Assembly (NCBI GenBank): GCA_965659725.1
Contig: CBFHXG010000007.1
Location: 19,759-83,758 of the forward strand
Direction: 5' to 3'
DNA length: 64,000 nucleotides
Origin: Phaeocystidibacter sp965659725
GTDB taxonomy: Bacteria > Bacteroidota > Bacteroidia > Flavobacteriales > Schleiferiaceae
In this document: in pieces, positions 17,381 through 25,928 of the stretch
Layout: each line of letters opens with the position of its first letter
How positions within the stretch are numbered: the stretch's first letter is position 1
Position numbers and translations under genes: made by a program
Notes under the pieces: model-generated
What the model saw: only the letters and a program-made list of their open reading frames with translations
Told to the model about the DNA's origin: nothing
Databases searched by the model: none

Positions 17381-18310
17381 CTACTTCAGTCGCTGAATGA
17401 TCTTCGGGATATCACGTAAAGCGGCCATCTCACGGTACTTCTTGCGTGCTTCCTCTGCAGGGTAGCCGAAATACGTTTTCTTGGCTTCTAGCGACTTGGA
17501 AATGCCGGATTGGGCGAGGACAACACATCCTTCGCCAAGAGTAATGCCACTTGTTACTCCAACTTGTCCCCAAAGGGTGACATTGTCTTCGATAATAACA
17601 CAGCCAGCAATACCCACCTGGGAGGCAAATAAGCAGTTCTTCCCGATCTGAGTGTCGTGCCCTACATGCACGCTATTATCGATCTTCGTTCCTTCTCCAA
17701 TGATCGTGGTGCCCGAAACACCTTTGTCGATCGTACAACTTGCACCGAGTTCAACGCGATTGTCGATTCGAATATCTCCGCCACTTTCAAGGCGATCGAA
17801 TCCTTCCGGACGTTTCTTGTAGTAGAAGGCACTTCCGCCAAGTACAGTTCCAGCGTGTATAATCACATCATTTCCTATCGTGCAATCGCCATAGATCGTC
17901 ACGTTGCTATGGATAATGCAATTGTCACCAATCGTAACATTCGGACCAATAAAGCAGCCGGGTTGAATAACCGTTCCTTCTCCCACCTGGAGGTCGGTAG
18001 CAATGCTATTCTGAGCTGCTTGAAAAGGTTTATAGAATCGAGTGATCTTATTGAAATCTCGAAAGGGGTCATCACTTACTATCAGACCTTTTCCCTCTGG
18101 GACATCTACCGCCTTGTTGATCAAAACAGTGGTTGCAGCTGATCCTAGAGCCTTGTCATAGTACTTTGGATGATCCACGAATACGAGATCTCCAGGTTCT
18201 ACGACATGTATCTCATTGATGCCCGTCACTTTATGGTCCGGGTCTCCTAAGAATTCACAACCGAGCCACTCGGCTAGGTCAGACAGTGTTCTTGCTTCAG
18301 GGAACTTCAT
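17381..18310 (-). CDS. LpxD-like UDP-3-O-acylglucosamine N-acyltransferase paralogue
   Basis: A 309-residue left-handed beta-helix acyltransferase. Residues 1-100 form the LpxD-type uridine-binding N-domain ('DHKVTGINEIHVVEPGDLVFVDHPKYYDKAL'); from about 105 to 290 there are hexapeptide repeats ('VIQPGCFIGPNVTIGDNCIIHSNVTI…'). The His equivalent to the LpxD catalytic base is retained in 'VHVGHDTQIGKN'. The full-length lpxD in the lipid A operon (23454-24476) is a separate gene, so this is a second copy, shorter by about 30 residues, perhaps with other acyl or sugar specificity. It is downstream of efp with a one-base stop/start overlap at 18310. Confidence 0.85.
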   Translation of the reverse strand: MKFPEARTLSDLAEWLGCEFLGDPDHKVTGINEIHVVEPGDLVFVDHPKYYDKALGSAATTVLINKAVDVPEGKGLIVSDDPFRDFNKITRFYKPFQAAQNSIATDLQVGEGTVIQPGCFIGPNVTIGDNCIIHSNVTIYGDCTIGNDVIIHAGTVLGGSAFYYKKRPEGFDRLESGGDIRIDNRVELGASCTIDKGVSGTTIIGEGTKIDNSVHVGHDTQIGKNCLFASQVGIAGCVIIEDNVTLWGQVGVTSGITLGEGCVVLAQSGISKSLEAKKTYFGYPAEEARKKYREMAALRDIPKIIQRLK

Positions 18311-18876
18311 TATTCCTTTGCACGCTCTTTATAGGACCCAGTAGTCGTGTCAACCACCACTTTCTCACCTTCACTAATGAAGAGAGGTACGCGAATCTCA
18401 GCTCCAGTTTCAAGCTTGGCGATCTTAGTAGCGTTAGTGGCTGTGTTACCTTTTACTCCTGGCTCACTGTATGTGATCTCAAGCACTACAGTTGCTGGAA
18501 GCTCGCATCCAAGTGGGCGTTCTTCATCGGCATGGTATAGAATGCTCGTTTCCATTCCATCCTTCAAGAACTCTGGAGCATTGATAAGATCTTTCTGCAA
18601 AGTGATCTGCTCGTAGGTTTCCATATTCATGAAGTGATACCCATCTGGATCATTGTAGAGAAACTGATACGTTCTGTTTTCTACACGGATCTCTTCCATC
18701 TTCGTGCCCGCTGGGAACGTGTGTTCAAGGAGTCTACCTGTATTCAGATTTCTCATCTTGGTTCGCACAAAAGCGTTGCCTTTACCAGGCTTAACGTGAA
18801 GGAATTCTACGATCTGGAATGGCTCATTATTGTAGTTGATGCACATTCCATTGCGGATATCTGAAGTAGTAGCCAT
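18310..18876 (-). CDS. efp: Translation elongation factor P
   Basis: A 188-residue protein of standard EF-P length with three beta-barrel domains: KOW-like 1-65, OB-like 66-130 and C-terminal OB 130-188. The tip loop 'VKPGKGNAF' places Lys32 where EF-P carries its activating modification; no modification enzyme gene (epmA/epmB) is in this window. It relieves ribosome stalling on polyproline, relevant to the seven-proline tail encoded at 5481-5501. It is first in a two-gene unit with the lpxD paralogue. A TATTTTAG promoter-like box lies 18 nt upstream. Confidence 0.96.
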   Translation of the reverse strand: MATTSDIRNGMCINYNNEPFQIVEFLHVKPGKGNAFVRTKMRNLNTGRLLEHTFPAGTKMEEIRVENRTYQFLYNDPDGYHFMNMETYEQITLQKDLINAPEFLKDGMETSILYHADEERPLGCELPATVVLEITYSEPGVKGNTATNATKIAKLETGAEIRVPLFISEGEKVVVDTTTGSYKERAKE

Positions 18877-18894
18877 AAATGTCTGTTTGAAGCG

Positions 18895-18902
18895 CTAAAA
18901 TA
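18895..18902 (-). promoter_or_regulatory. Candidate -7 box (TATTTTAG) for efp
   Basis: One mismatch to TAnnTTTG on the minus strand, 18 nt before ATG 18876. Confidence 0.35.
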
Positions 18903-19135
18903 GGGCTTTTAGTAAGACATCATATCGCAATGAAGAAAGCAAAGTGAATTATGCAGAAGTGCACCATTTCAACAGGTTCGAATGCTGATGTTCGCCCGGG
19001 GTAAACCCCGCCCGCCCCCAGTCTCAAGTTACCATCTATCCTACCAAAAACGTGATTCTCAAAATTCAAATTTCGATTTTCAGACATTAACCGATTGTAT
19101 CCGTTTATTCGACGGCTAAATGCTGGGAGGGGGTG

Positions 19136-19143
19136 TAATTTTG
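19136..19143 (+). promoter_or_regulatory. -7 box (TAATTTTG) facing an unassigned transcript
   Basis: Exact TAnnTTTG with an ATG 3 nt downstream at 19147, the same layout as the promoter-start arrangement of proven genes here. It points toward the 3' end of the convergent GT-C-like gene, so any transcript would be partly antisense to it. Confidence 0.3.
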
Positions 19144-19146
19144 CGA

Positions 19147-19257
19147 ATGGAGGGTGGCCGGAGGCCGGCCCCTGGAGATCTTAATCGAACTCCATCCCCA
19201 GATCGTCGCGAATCTACGGTCTATTATTCCGGTCGCTCTGAAAGGTCAATTTCATAG
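19147..19257 (+). CDS. Possible 36-residue small ORF (unproven)
   Basis: ATG 19147 to TAG 19255-19257 encodes a basic, Arg/Pro-rich peptide beginning M-E-G-G-R-R-P-A-P-G. The only support is the exact TAATTTTG box 3 nt upstream. The end overlaps the 3' end of the opposite-strand gene at 19224, and the composition is not protein-like. It may instead be the start of a non-coding RNA, or nothing. Confidence 0.15.
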   Translation: MEGGRRPAPGDLNRTPSPDRRESTVYYSGRSERSIS

Positions 19258-20669
19258 ATGTAGAAACGCTCACCCGAAATGGTGGGTGAAGACTCAAAGT
19301 CCAGTCTCTTCGGGTCGAGCACCGTTTTCCACTCGTTGCGTACCCTTGGAAAGTGTTCGTGCATCATCTTCGGAGTGATCAAAACCACTTTGCTCGGCCC
19401 AAAATGACCGAGGAGTTGGCTTCGAAGACCCCGAGGTGAGAGGTTCTCCTGACTCTTTGCGGACCAGATCAAGTGATTCATCACCGTATCCATTACCGGT
19501 AAATAGTAAGATTCATTGGTCCTTAAGCTGATAGCTGCAACCCTATTTTCGGGGAAAACTGCAACGCTTTCCGCAGGAATGTCATTCTCTAGTAGGAAAT
19601 CAGCAACTCGATAGGCATTGGAATAACGAGTGTCGAAAGGCCTAGCGATCTCTATGTAAATATGAGAGAGTCCGGCTAAGACCTGCCCAATGACCAAAAT
19701 GACTATTAGCTTCGACCCCCACAGGGAAGCCGATCTAGTTTTGTTTTGCTCACCGAACTGAAGGATAAGGAACAAGATCCAAATGTGCATCAAGTGTCGA
19801 GGGTATCCATAGATCTTCACACTGCAGAAAAGTAGGATTAGAGCAGACACTCCCAAGAAGATCCAACCCGACCTCGTCAACTGCCTTTTGTACAATATCA
19901 GCCAAAGTTGGAGTGTTACAACAATTCCAATGAATACCGAGATCGAGCCAAAAGCCCCTGCTAGCAATACACCATCTAGGGTGAAAGGGATGGTAGTGCC
20001 CGCACCTACGGTCAAAAATGCATCTGCGAATGTGGCATCCCCAAAGTGCCAGCCACTTGCAAAGCCTCCATTTTCGGGTGGTGTGAATTGATAGATCAGC
20101 GTTGATCCCCAAAGGAGGGCCAATGGTATCATCCAGTACCATCGACGATGCTTGGGTTCATCTAGAAAGAACTTTAGTCCTAATGCGGCACCCAGAATCG
20201 CCGCAAAGAAATTGGCTTGTGCTGCGAGAAGAAGTAATGTGAAGGAAAGATAAGGCTTGGAATTCCAAAGGTGTGTCGCAGCGAAAAGCAAGAAGATACC
20301 AACGGCATAATCACGATAAATGACAGCGTATTCAAAAATGAAGTAATAGGTGAATGGAAGTGACCATCTGACGAACTTAGGCCAGCCGCTTTTGAATACG
20401 ATGAGTGCATTCGTGCTCGCCGCTATGGCCCCGTGGATCCATGGAGTTAAGCTCGCACCAAATATCTTGATGATAGCGAACCATAATATGGGGTGACCTT
20501 CCCAGCGGATGCGTTGAATGAGATCCCACCAGCCTGTTGAATCAAGGGCGAGGTTTACCGCTTGAGCCTCATCTCGCCAAGGTTGGTGAAAGTAGATCGC
20601 GATGAAAATAAGGAGGGTGGATATCGACCAAAATATCCAGTTCATCCGCTTTTCTGTGCGGCTGGTCAT
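19224..20669 (-). CDS. GT-C-like polytopic membrane protein
   Basis: A 481-residue inner-membrane protein with about 11 hydrophobic helices and a C-terminal soluble domain (about 370-481). The first loop after helix 1 reads 'HQPWRDEAQAVNLALDS', an Asp-Glu motif at the place where GT39/ArnT-like (GT-C) lipid-phosphate-sugar transferases carry their catalytic acid. No closer family is recognised, so an envelope glycosyltransferase is inferred, not shown. Its start overlaps the ABC ATPase stop by 4 nt, and it is the last gene of the lipid A-associated operon, which suggests modification of lipid A or another glycolipid. Confidence 0.65.
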   Translation of the reverse strand: MTSRTEKRMNWIFWSISTLLIFIAIYFHQPWRDEAQAVNLALDSTGWWDLIQRIRWEGHPILWFAIIKIFGASLTPWIHGAIAASTNALIVFKSGWPKFVRWSLPFTYYFIFEYAVIYRDYAVGIFLLFAATHLWNSKPYLSFTLLLLAAQANFFAAILGAALGLKFFLDEPKHRRWYWMIPLALLWGSTLIYQFTPPENGGFASGWHFGDATFADAFLTVGAGTTIPFTLDGVLLAGAFGSISVFIGIVVTLQLWLILYKRQLTRSGWIFLGVSALILLFCSVKIYGYPRHLMHIWILFLILQFGEQNKTRSASLWGSKLIVILVIGQVLAGLSHIYIEIARPFDTRYSNAYRVADFLLENDIPAESVAVFPENRVAAISLRTNESYYLPVMDTVMNHLIWSAKSQENLSPRGLRSQLLGHFGPSKVVLITPKMMHEHFPRVRNEWKTVLDPKRLDFESSPTISGERFYIYEIDLSERPE

Positions 20670-21280
20670 TTTTTGAGATTGATTTCACGCTTGCAGAGCG
20701 AGATCTCCCTTTCATGATGATTGGATCCGATGAAAAGGATCCTGTCTCCTACATATTCCTCTAGCAACTTCTCAAACCAATCCATACCCTTGGCGTCCAG
20801 GTTAGATGTAGGTTCGTCCAGTAAGAGTATGGGTGTGTCCGATAAGATGGCCAGTGCGAGGCGGACGCGCTGACGCATTCCTGATGAGAAGTTGGCAATA
20901 GGTCGATGTGCGAAGTCCTTCAGCTTGGTAAGTTCGATCACTTCCTTGGCTGAAAGACCGTTGATCCATGGTCGGAATTTCTGTTGAAAGGCGGTCAATT
21001 CTCTCAAATTGAACTCTTCGATAAGCTCGGTATACGGACCAGCGAAAGCTACTCGTCGCATATAATCTGAGATGGCAATGTTGTTGCCGTTTTCCGTGAT
21101 AACGAGCTCGCCCTCCGTGCTTGTAAGGCTTCCGGAAATGATCTTTAGAAGTGTGCTCTTGCCAGAGCCATTACCGCCCAAGACAGCTGTGCGGTCTCCA
21201 GGCGAGAATGAATCAGAAATATGGCGGAAAATAAAATGCCGCTCAAATTTCTTACCTATCTCGTTTAGCTCAACCTCCAT
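20666..21280 (-). CDS. ABC transporter ATP-binding protein without partner permease
   Basis: A 204-residue, single-domain ATPase. Walker A 'GGNGSGKST', signature 'NFSSGMRQRVRLALA' and Walker B 'ILLLDEPTSNLD' are intact; the switch region 'FIGSNHHERE' is a variant of the usual S-H-D. It resembles the short CcmA-like ATPases. No ABC permease is adjacent: the neighbours are lpxA (11-nt overlap upstream) and the GT-C-like membrane protein (4-nt overlap downstream). It may energise a permease encoded elsewhere or act on the GT-C-like protein; both are inference. Confidence 0.85.
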   Translation of the reverse strand: MEVELNEIGKKFERHFIFRHISDSFSPGDRTAVLGGNGSGKSTLLKIISGSLTSTEGELVITENGNNIAISDYMRRVAFAGPYTELIEEFNLRELTAFQQKFRPWINGLSAKEVIELTKLKDFAHRPIANFSSGMRQRVRLALAILSDTPILLLDEPTSNLDAKGMDWFEKLLEEYVGDRILFIGSNHHEREISLCKREINLKK

Positions 21281-22064
21281 TACGGGTTAGGCTGAATCCT
21301 TTCATAATACCCTGCTGCGATTCGCGAATGAAAGTTAAGATCTCGTCACGCTCACGTGTAGCTTCAAAATCCGCTTCGATGATCTCTGCAGCCTGACTCA
21401 CGTTGAAATTCTTCTGGAAAAGGATACGGTAGATGTTCTGGATCTCATTGATCTTATCGTTTTCGTACCCTCTTCTCCGAAGTCCAATGCTGTTGATACC
21501 CGCATAGGAGATGGGCTCTTTCGCTGCTTTTACATAAGGAGGAACGTCCTTTCTAACCAAGGATCCACCACCTACAAAGGCATGCTTACCGATCTTAGTA
21601 AATTGTTGCACAGCAGATAGTCCGCCTAGAATGGCGTATTCGCCCATTTCAACGTGACCTGCAAGTGCACATCCATTCACGATAATGGCGTGGTCGCCTA
21701 CGATGCAATCGTGAGCAATATGGCTATAGGCTTGTAATAAGCAGTGTTTTCCAACAACGGTCTTGCCAGCGGCTTTGGTACCACGGTTGATCGTAACACA
21801 TTCGCGGATGATCGTTCCATCACCAACCTCGGCAGTGGTATCCTCTCCTTCGAATTTGAGATCTTGTGGGATAGCAGAAATTACGGCTCCCGGGAAAATG
21901 CGACAGTTCTTACCGATCCGTGCGCCTTCCATAATGGTCACGTTGCTTCCAATCCAAGTTCCTTCACCGATCTCCACATTCTTATGGATCGTGGTAAATG
22001 GCTCGATCACCACTGTGTCGGAGATCTTAGCGGAAGGATGTACGTATGCTAAAGGTTGATTCAT
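21270..22064 (-). CDS. lpxA: UDP-N-acetylglucosamine O-acyltransferase
   Basis: A 264-residue, left-handed beta-helix enzyme catalysing the first step of lipid A synthesis, 3-O-acylation of UDP-GlcNAc. 'AYVHPSAKISDTVVIEPFTTIHKNVEIGEGTWIGSNVTI' starts the hexapeptide repeats; 'YSHIAHDCIVGDHAIIVNGCALAGHVEMGEYAILGGLSAV' holds the catalytic His (…A-H-D-C…), and 'RRRGYENDKINEIQNIYRILF' is the typical C-terminal helical region. It begins 1 nt after lpxC-fabZ and overlaps the ABC ATPase gene by 11 nt, so it is mid-operon. Confidence 0.95.
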   Translation of the reverse strand: MNQPLAYVHPSAKISDTVVIEPFTTIHKNVEIGEGTWIGSNVTIMEGARIGKNCRIFPGAVISAIPQDLKFEGEDTTAEVGDGTIIRECVTINRGTKAAGKTVVGKHCLLQAYSHIAHDCIVGDHAIIVNGCALAGHVEMGEYAILGGLSAVQQFTKIGKHAFVGGGSLVRKDVPPYVKAAKEPISYAGINSIGLRRRGYENDKINEIQNIYRILFQKNFNVSQAAEIIEADFEATRERDEILTFIRESQQGIMKGFSLTRNGG

Positions 22065-22065
22065 C

Positions 22066-23457
22066 TTACTTTTCTTTTGTGATCTGAGCCATCAAGCTGG
22101 CTTCAGTTACGAGTTGATCTCCAACAAATGCTTGTCCATGCATCTGTACGATACCACGGCGAATGGGTTCAGTCAACTCTAACTTAAAGGTCAACACATC
22201 TCCTGGCATTACCTTTTTCTTGAACTTCACGCCATCGATCTTTAAGAAGAACGTCAAGTAATTCTCCGGGTCAGGGACAGTGCTCAAGGCTAGGATTCCT
22301 CCTACCTGTGCCATAGCTTCAACCTGAAGGACACCTGGCATAACTGGAGCGCCGGGGAAGTGACCCACAAAGAATGGTTCGTTCATCGTTACGGCCTTCA
22401 TGCCCACAACGTGACTTTCAGATAATTCCAAGATGCGGTCTACCAATAGGAATGGTGGACGGTGAGGGAGTCTCTTCATGATCTCGGTAACCTCATAAAC
22501 TGGTGGAACACTGAGATCGATCTTCGGTGCCTTTGGCCTCGATTCTTCTTTTCGAATGAGGTTGTGAAGCATCTTGGCAAATTCTGTATTCGCCTTGTGG
22601 CCAGGTTTCGTTGCGATGATCCTACCTCGAATTGGACGTCCAGCCAATGCAAGATCACCGATCACGTCCAATAACTTATGTCGTGCTGCTTCGTTCGGAA
22701 AATGGAGATCGAGGTTATCTAAGATGCCATTAGGCTTCACCTTCACAGTATCCTTCTTGAAGGCCTTGCGAAGCTTCGCCATGGTGTCATTATTCACCTC
22801 CATATCCACATAAACGATGGCATTGTTCAAGTCGCCACCCTTGATCAACCCATTGTCCAACAAGAACTCAAGTTCGTGTAGGAATGAGAAGGTGCGTGCA
22901 GGGGCAATCTGTGTCGCAAATTCGTCGATGTGATCGATATGGGCGTTTTGGCTACCCAATACTTTAGTTTGATAGTCAACCAAAGTGGTAACCTGATATT
23001 CTTCTGCCGGAAGAGCAAGGATCTCGATATCCTCTTCCTCATTATAGTAACGAACTACTTCCTCGATGACGAACTCGTTTCGTGGAGCGCCCTGTTCCTC
23101 AACGCCAACTTTGTTGATCGCTTCAACGAATAGTTTGGAGGAACCATCCAGGATAGGTGTTTCAGGTGCGTTCAGCTGGATCAAGCAGTTGTCCACTTTA
23201 CATCCTACCAGCGCAGCTAATACGTGTTCAGTAGTGTAAACCTTTGCATCACCCTTGGTGAGGGTGGTACCTCTATCGGTACTTACAACATTGGTTGCCA
23301 AAGCGTCAATGATCGGTTCGCCTTCTAGATCGGTTCTCTGAAACTTGAATCCATGATCCAATGGAGCCGGCTGAAGGATGAGTTCTACATTCACACCGGT
23401 ATGCAATCCGGTACCCTTGATATGAACCGGGGCTTTAAGCGTTTTCTGTTGGTTCAT
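22066..23457 (-). CDS. Bifunctional LpxC-FabZ: UDP-3-O-acyl-GlcNAc deacetylase / 3-hydroxyacyl-ACP dehydratase
   Basis: A 463-residue fusion common in Bacteroidota. Residues 1-310 are LpxC, the zinc deacetylase that commits to lipid A: 'TTEHVLAAL' and 'RHKLLDVIGDLALAG' supply the His/His/Asp zinc ligands, and 'PGHKANTEFA' the catalytic His. Residues about 320-463 are FabZ: 'LPHRPPFLLVDRI' and 'HFPGAPVMPGVLQVEAMAQVGG' with the hot-dog-fold His and Glu. The fusion couples use of hydroxyacyl chains for lipid A with fatty acid elongation. Start ATG 23457 overlaps the lpxD stop by 4 nt; lpxA follows after 1 nt. Confidence 0.96.
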   Translation of the reverse strand: MNQQKTLKAPVHIKGTGLHTGVNVELILQPAPLDHGFKFQRTDLEGEPIIDALATNVVSTDRGTTLTKGDAKVYTTEHVLAALVGCKVDNCLIQLNAPETPILDGSSKLFVEAINKVGVEEQGAPRNEFVIEEVVRYYNEEEDIEILALPAEEYQVTTLVDYQTKVLGSQNAHIDHIDEFATQIAPARTFSFLHELEFLLDNGLIKGGDLNNAIVYVDMEVNNDTMAKLRKAFKKDTVKVKPNGILDNLDLHFPNEAARHKLLDVIGDLALAGRPIRGRIIATKPGHKANTEFAKMLHNLIRKEESRPKAPKIDLSVPPVYEVTEIMKRLPHRPPFLLVDRILELSESHVVGMKAVTMNEPFFVGHFPGAPVMPGVLQVEAMAQVGGILALSTVPDPENYLTFFLKIDGVKFKKKVMPGDVLTFKLELTEPIRRGIVQMHGQAFVGDQLVTEASLMAQITKEK

Positions 23458-24476
23458 TGTTCTTGGTTTTTCTTGATCTGATGAACGTCTTTCGCTAGCT
23501 GTGGTAGGTTGCGGAATACCGCGTAAGACTTATTGTAATCCACATAGTCGTAGGCCGGAGAACCCTGCACTACCTGATTGTCTGGAATATTTCTAGAGAT
23601 ACCACTTTGGGCGGCAATTTTCACTCCGTTTCCGATGGTGAGGTGACCTACAATACCAACCTGACCGCCGATCATGCAGTTCTTGCCGATCTTGGTGGAA
23701 CCAGCCACACCACTTTGAGCAGCGATAACGGTATTTTCACCGATCTCTACATTGTGTGCAATCTGGATCAAATTATCCAGTTTAACACCCTTTCGAATGA
23801 TCGTGGAACCCAGTGTGGCTCGATCGATCGATGAATTGGCACCGATATCGACATGGTCTTCAATGATCACATTTCCGATCTGCGCAACTTTGTCGTAACT
23901 GTTCTCAGAATTCGGAGCAAAACCAAATCCATCTGCTCCGATAATGGTGCCCGAGTGAATGGTAACATGATCTCCAATGACACAATCAGCATAGATGTGA
24001 ACACCGGAATGGATCGTGCAATTCGCTCCAATCGTTACATTTTCACCGATGGTTACATGAGGATAGATCTTTGTGCCTGAGCCGATTTTTGAGTGATCTC
24101 CTATATAAGAGAAGGCGCCGAGATACCACTCATCAGGAGTTGAGGCAGTATCGGCTATAAAGCTAGGCTGTTCGATGCCCGACTTATTCTGGCGCATTGC
24201 ATTGTACATTTCCAACAACTTGGCAAATGCACCATACGCATCAGGAACGCGCAGAAGAGTAGTGCCGATCTTTCCCGAAGGTTTGAAGTCTTCAGAAACA
24301 ATGACAATACTTGCCGTAGTAGAGTAGATGTGTTTCTCGTATGCAGGGTTGGCCAAGAATGAAAGTGTTCCTTCACCTCCCTCTTCGATCTTAGACAATT
24401 GACTCACCTTTACCTCAGGATTGCCGTCTACCTTTCCGTCCAAGACTTCTGCGAGTTGTTGCGCGCTAAATTCCAT
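23454..24476 (-). CDS. lpxD: UDP-3-O-(3-hydroxyacyl)glucosamine N-acyltransferase
   Basis: A 340-residue enzyme, the standard LpxD length, acting third in lipid A synthesis. The N-domain (1-100) has 'KVSQLSKIEEGGEGTLSFLANPAYEKHIY'; hexapeptide repeats span about 110-320. 'NLIQIAHNVEIGENTVIAAQSGVAGSTKIG' contains the catalytic His. It starts right after an exact TACTTTTG box (5 nt), so it can head its own transcript, lpxD-lpxC/fabZ-lpxA-ABC-GT-C, even though the HD-domain gene lies upstream in the same orientation. Its stop overlaps the lpxC start by 4 nt. Confidence 0.96.
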   Translation of the reverse strand: MEFSAQQLAEVLDGKVDGNPEVKVSQLSKIEEGGEGTLSFLANPAYEKHIYSTTASIVIVSEDFKPSGKIGTTLLRVPDAYGAFAKLLEMYNAMRQNKSGIEQPSFIADTASTPDEWYLGAFSYIGDHSKIGSGTKIYPHVTIGENVTIGANCTIHSGVHIYADCVIGDHVTIHSGTIIGADGFGFAPNSENSYDKVAQIGNVIIEDHVDIGANSSIDRATLGSTIIRKGVKLDNLIQIAHNVEIGENTVIAAQSGVAGSTKIGKNCMIGGQVGIVGHLTIGNGVKIAAQSGISRNIPDNQVVQGSPAYDYVDYNKSYAVFRNLPQLAKDVHQIKKNQEQ

Positions 24477-24481
24477 CCCGC

Positions 24482-24489
24482 CAAAAGTA
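24482..24489 (-). promoter_or_regulatory. -7 box (TACTTTTG) for the lpx operon
   Basis: Exact TAnnTTTG on the minus strand, 5 nt (GCGGG) before ATG 24476, within the 69-nt gap after the HD-domain gene. Confidence 0.65.
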
Positions 24490-24545
24490 TGAAAAATAGC
24501 GCTTGAGTCGAGGGTAGTAAATAATGTCTGCTTATAGTCTGATTC

Positions 24546-25808
24546 CTACGAAAAATCAGGCTTCCAGACCTCTTTAGGATAACAAATAAAGTGACGAGAA
24601 ACAGAAGACTGGAGCGCTTTAAGGTTTAGTTGGTCAGCTGCTTCGGCCACATCACTGACCGTTCCATCCTTATATAGTAGGCGTATTTGATTATCTCCCG
24701 CCTTGTAAATATCGTTGGAAGTCAGCTTTTCGATCATGTAATAAGCAGCCTCCTCAGTGGTAAATCCAAAAGTACCTTGGATCTTGGTGCGGATGTCATT
24801 CACATACTCTTCTTCAAAAGGTTCTCGCTGTAATTCGATCCTGAATAATCTCCGATCAACGATCCTTCTGCTGATGTCACTCAATACCCGATCTTCATGA
24901 TTACACCATTCCTTAATGGCAGCCATGATGTCCGAATCATCCAAATGAGCAAATGTGTCTAATAAGGTTTCACTCTGCTCGAAGTCAACCAAAGTTGGAT
25001 CTTCATACAAGAAGGTGCGAAGTGCAGTAGTGCCGTGAATCTCAACGCCCTCAGCCGCTAACTCCTTGGCCCGTTGCAAAACATTCACGAGCATGAATTC
25101 TGCACTCAATACGGTTTTATGGAGATACACTTGCCAGTACATCAAGCTTCTAGCGACGATGAACTTTTCTACTGAATAAATGCCCTTCGCATCCACCACC
25201 AATCTGTCATCCGACACATTCAGCATCGTAAGCAGTCTTTCAGAATTGATGGCGCCCTCCGTTACTCCAGTGTAGAAACTATCTCTTCGGAGATAATCCA
25301 AGCGATCCATATCCAGCTGAGAACTGATCAACTCGTTCAAGTAACGCTTGGGATATTCATTCCTGAAGATCTGAATAGCCATGGTAAGCTTACCATCAAA
25401 TGAATGATTCAACCTTTCCATGAATAGGGCGGAGAGCTGTTCGTGATCTACATTTCTCACCAGGGTGTGTTCGAGTGCATGTGAAAACGGACCATGACCA
25501 ATGTCGTGCAGTAGGATGGCAATGTAAACGGCTTCTTCCTCTTCTGCAGTGATATCGTGCCCTTTGCTTCTCAAGACACCCACCGCTCGTTGCATCAAGT
25601 GCATCGCCCCAATGGCATGGTGAAAGCGAGTGTGATAGGCTCCAGGATACACGAGGTAGGTGAGGCCTAATTGAGTGATCCTTCTAAGTCGTTGGAAATA
25701 GGGATGCTCGATCAAGTCGAAAATAAGCTCACTTGGAAGTGAAATAAACCCGTAGATGGGGTCATTCAGTATCTTGAACTTGTTCGTAAAGTTTGCCTCA
25801 AAGGCCAT
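24546..25808 (-). CDS. HD-superfamily phosphohydrolase (dGTPase/SAMHD1-like)
   Basis: A 420-residue metal-dependent hydrolase. I start at ATG 25808 ('MAFEANFTNKFKILNDPIYGFISL'), where family members begin; the frame is open to 25871, but the extra 21 residues look unlike protein. The HD residues are seen in 'TRFHHAIGAMHL' (His), 'ILLHDIGHGPFSHALE' (His-Asp) and 'ISSQLDMDRLDYLRRDS' (distal Asp). Such proteins hydrolyse dNTPs or other nucleotides; the exact substrate is not clear. It lies upstream of lpxD in the same direction but with a separate promoter in between, and diverges from porX. Confidence 0.85.
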   Translation of the reverse strand: MAFEANFTNKFKILNDPIYGFISLPSELIFDLIEHPYFQRLRRITQLGLTYLVYPGAYHTRFHHAIGAMHLMQRAVGVLRSKGHDITAEEEEAVYIAILLHDIGHGPFSHALEHTLVRNVDHEQLSALFMERLNHSFDGKLTMAIQIFRNEYPKRYLNELISSQLDMDRLDYLRRDSFYTGVTEGAINSERLLTMLNVSDDRLVVDAKGIYSVEKFIVARSLMYWQVYLHKTVLSAEFMLVNVLQRAKELAAEGVEIHGTTALRTFLYEDPTLVDFEQSETLLDTFAHLDDSDIMAAIKEWCNHEDRVLSDISRRIVDRRLFRIELQREPFEEEYVNDIRTKIQGTFGFTTEEAAYYMIEKLTSNDIYKAGDNQIRLLYKDGTVSDVAEAADQLNLKALQSSVSRHFICYPKEVWKPDFS

Positions 25809-25928
25809 AGACGTCACATTGGTTGTGCAAAGATTTCGAACAAGATCGGATTTTCCGCTAAAGAACTTCAAATATTCACACGGTTACCTGCGTTGGAGGT
25901 GCTAAATTGCAGAAAAACCGAAGTGTTT

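Larger units (their letters stand above)
18877..19223. other. 347-nt intergenic stretch with GC-rich hairpins
   Basis: The only gap above 300 nt. It contains the efp promoter region, a hairpin CGGGG-TAAA-CCCCG (18997-19010) followed by a C-rich run, an A/T-rich stretch around 19050-19110, a TAATTTTG box (19136-19143) and a hairpin GGCCGG-AGG-CCGGCC near 19156-19170. No tRNA, riboswitch or known RNA is recognised. A short unproven frame is listed separately. Confidence 0.5.

Noticed and set aside
17213..17419. 68-residue frame through the intergenic repeats
   Set aside because: It begins inside the terminator T-run and consists of repeat-derived T-P-E-T/H-Q-T segments; it also runs into the lpxD paralogue on the other strand.
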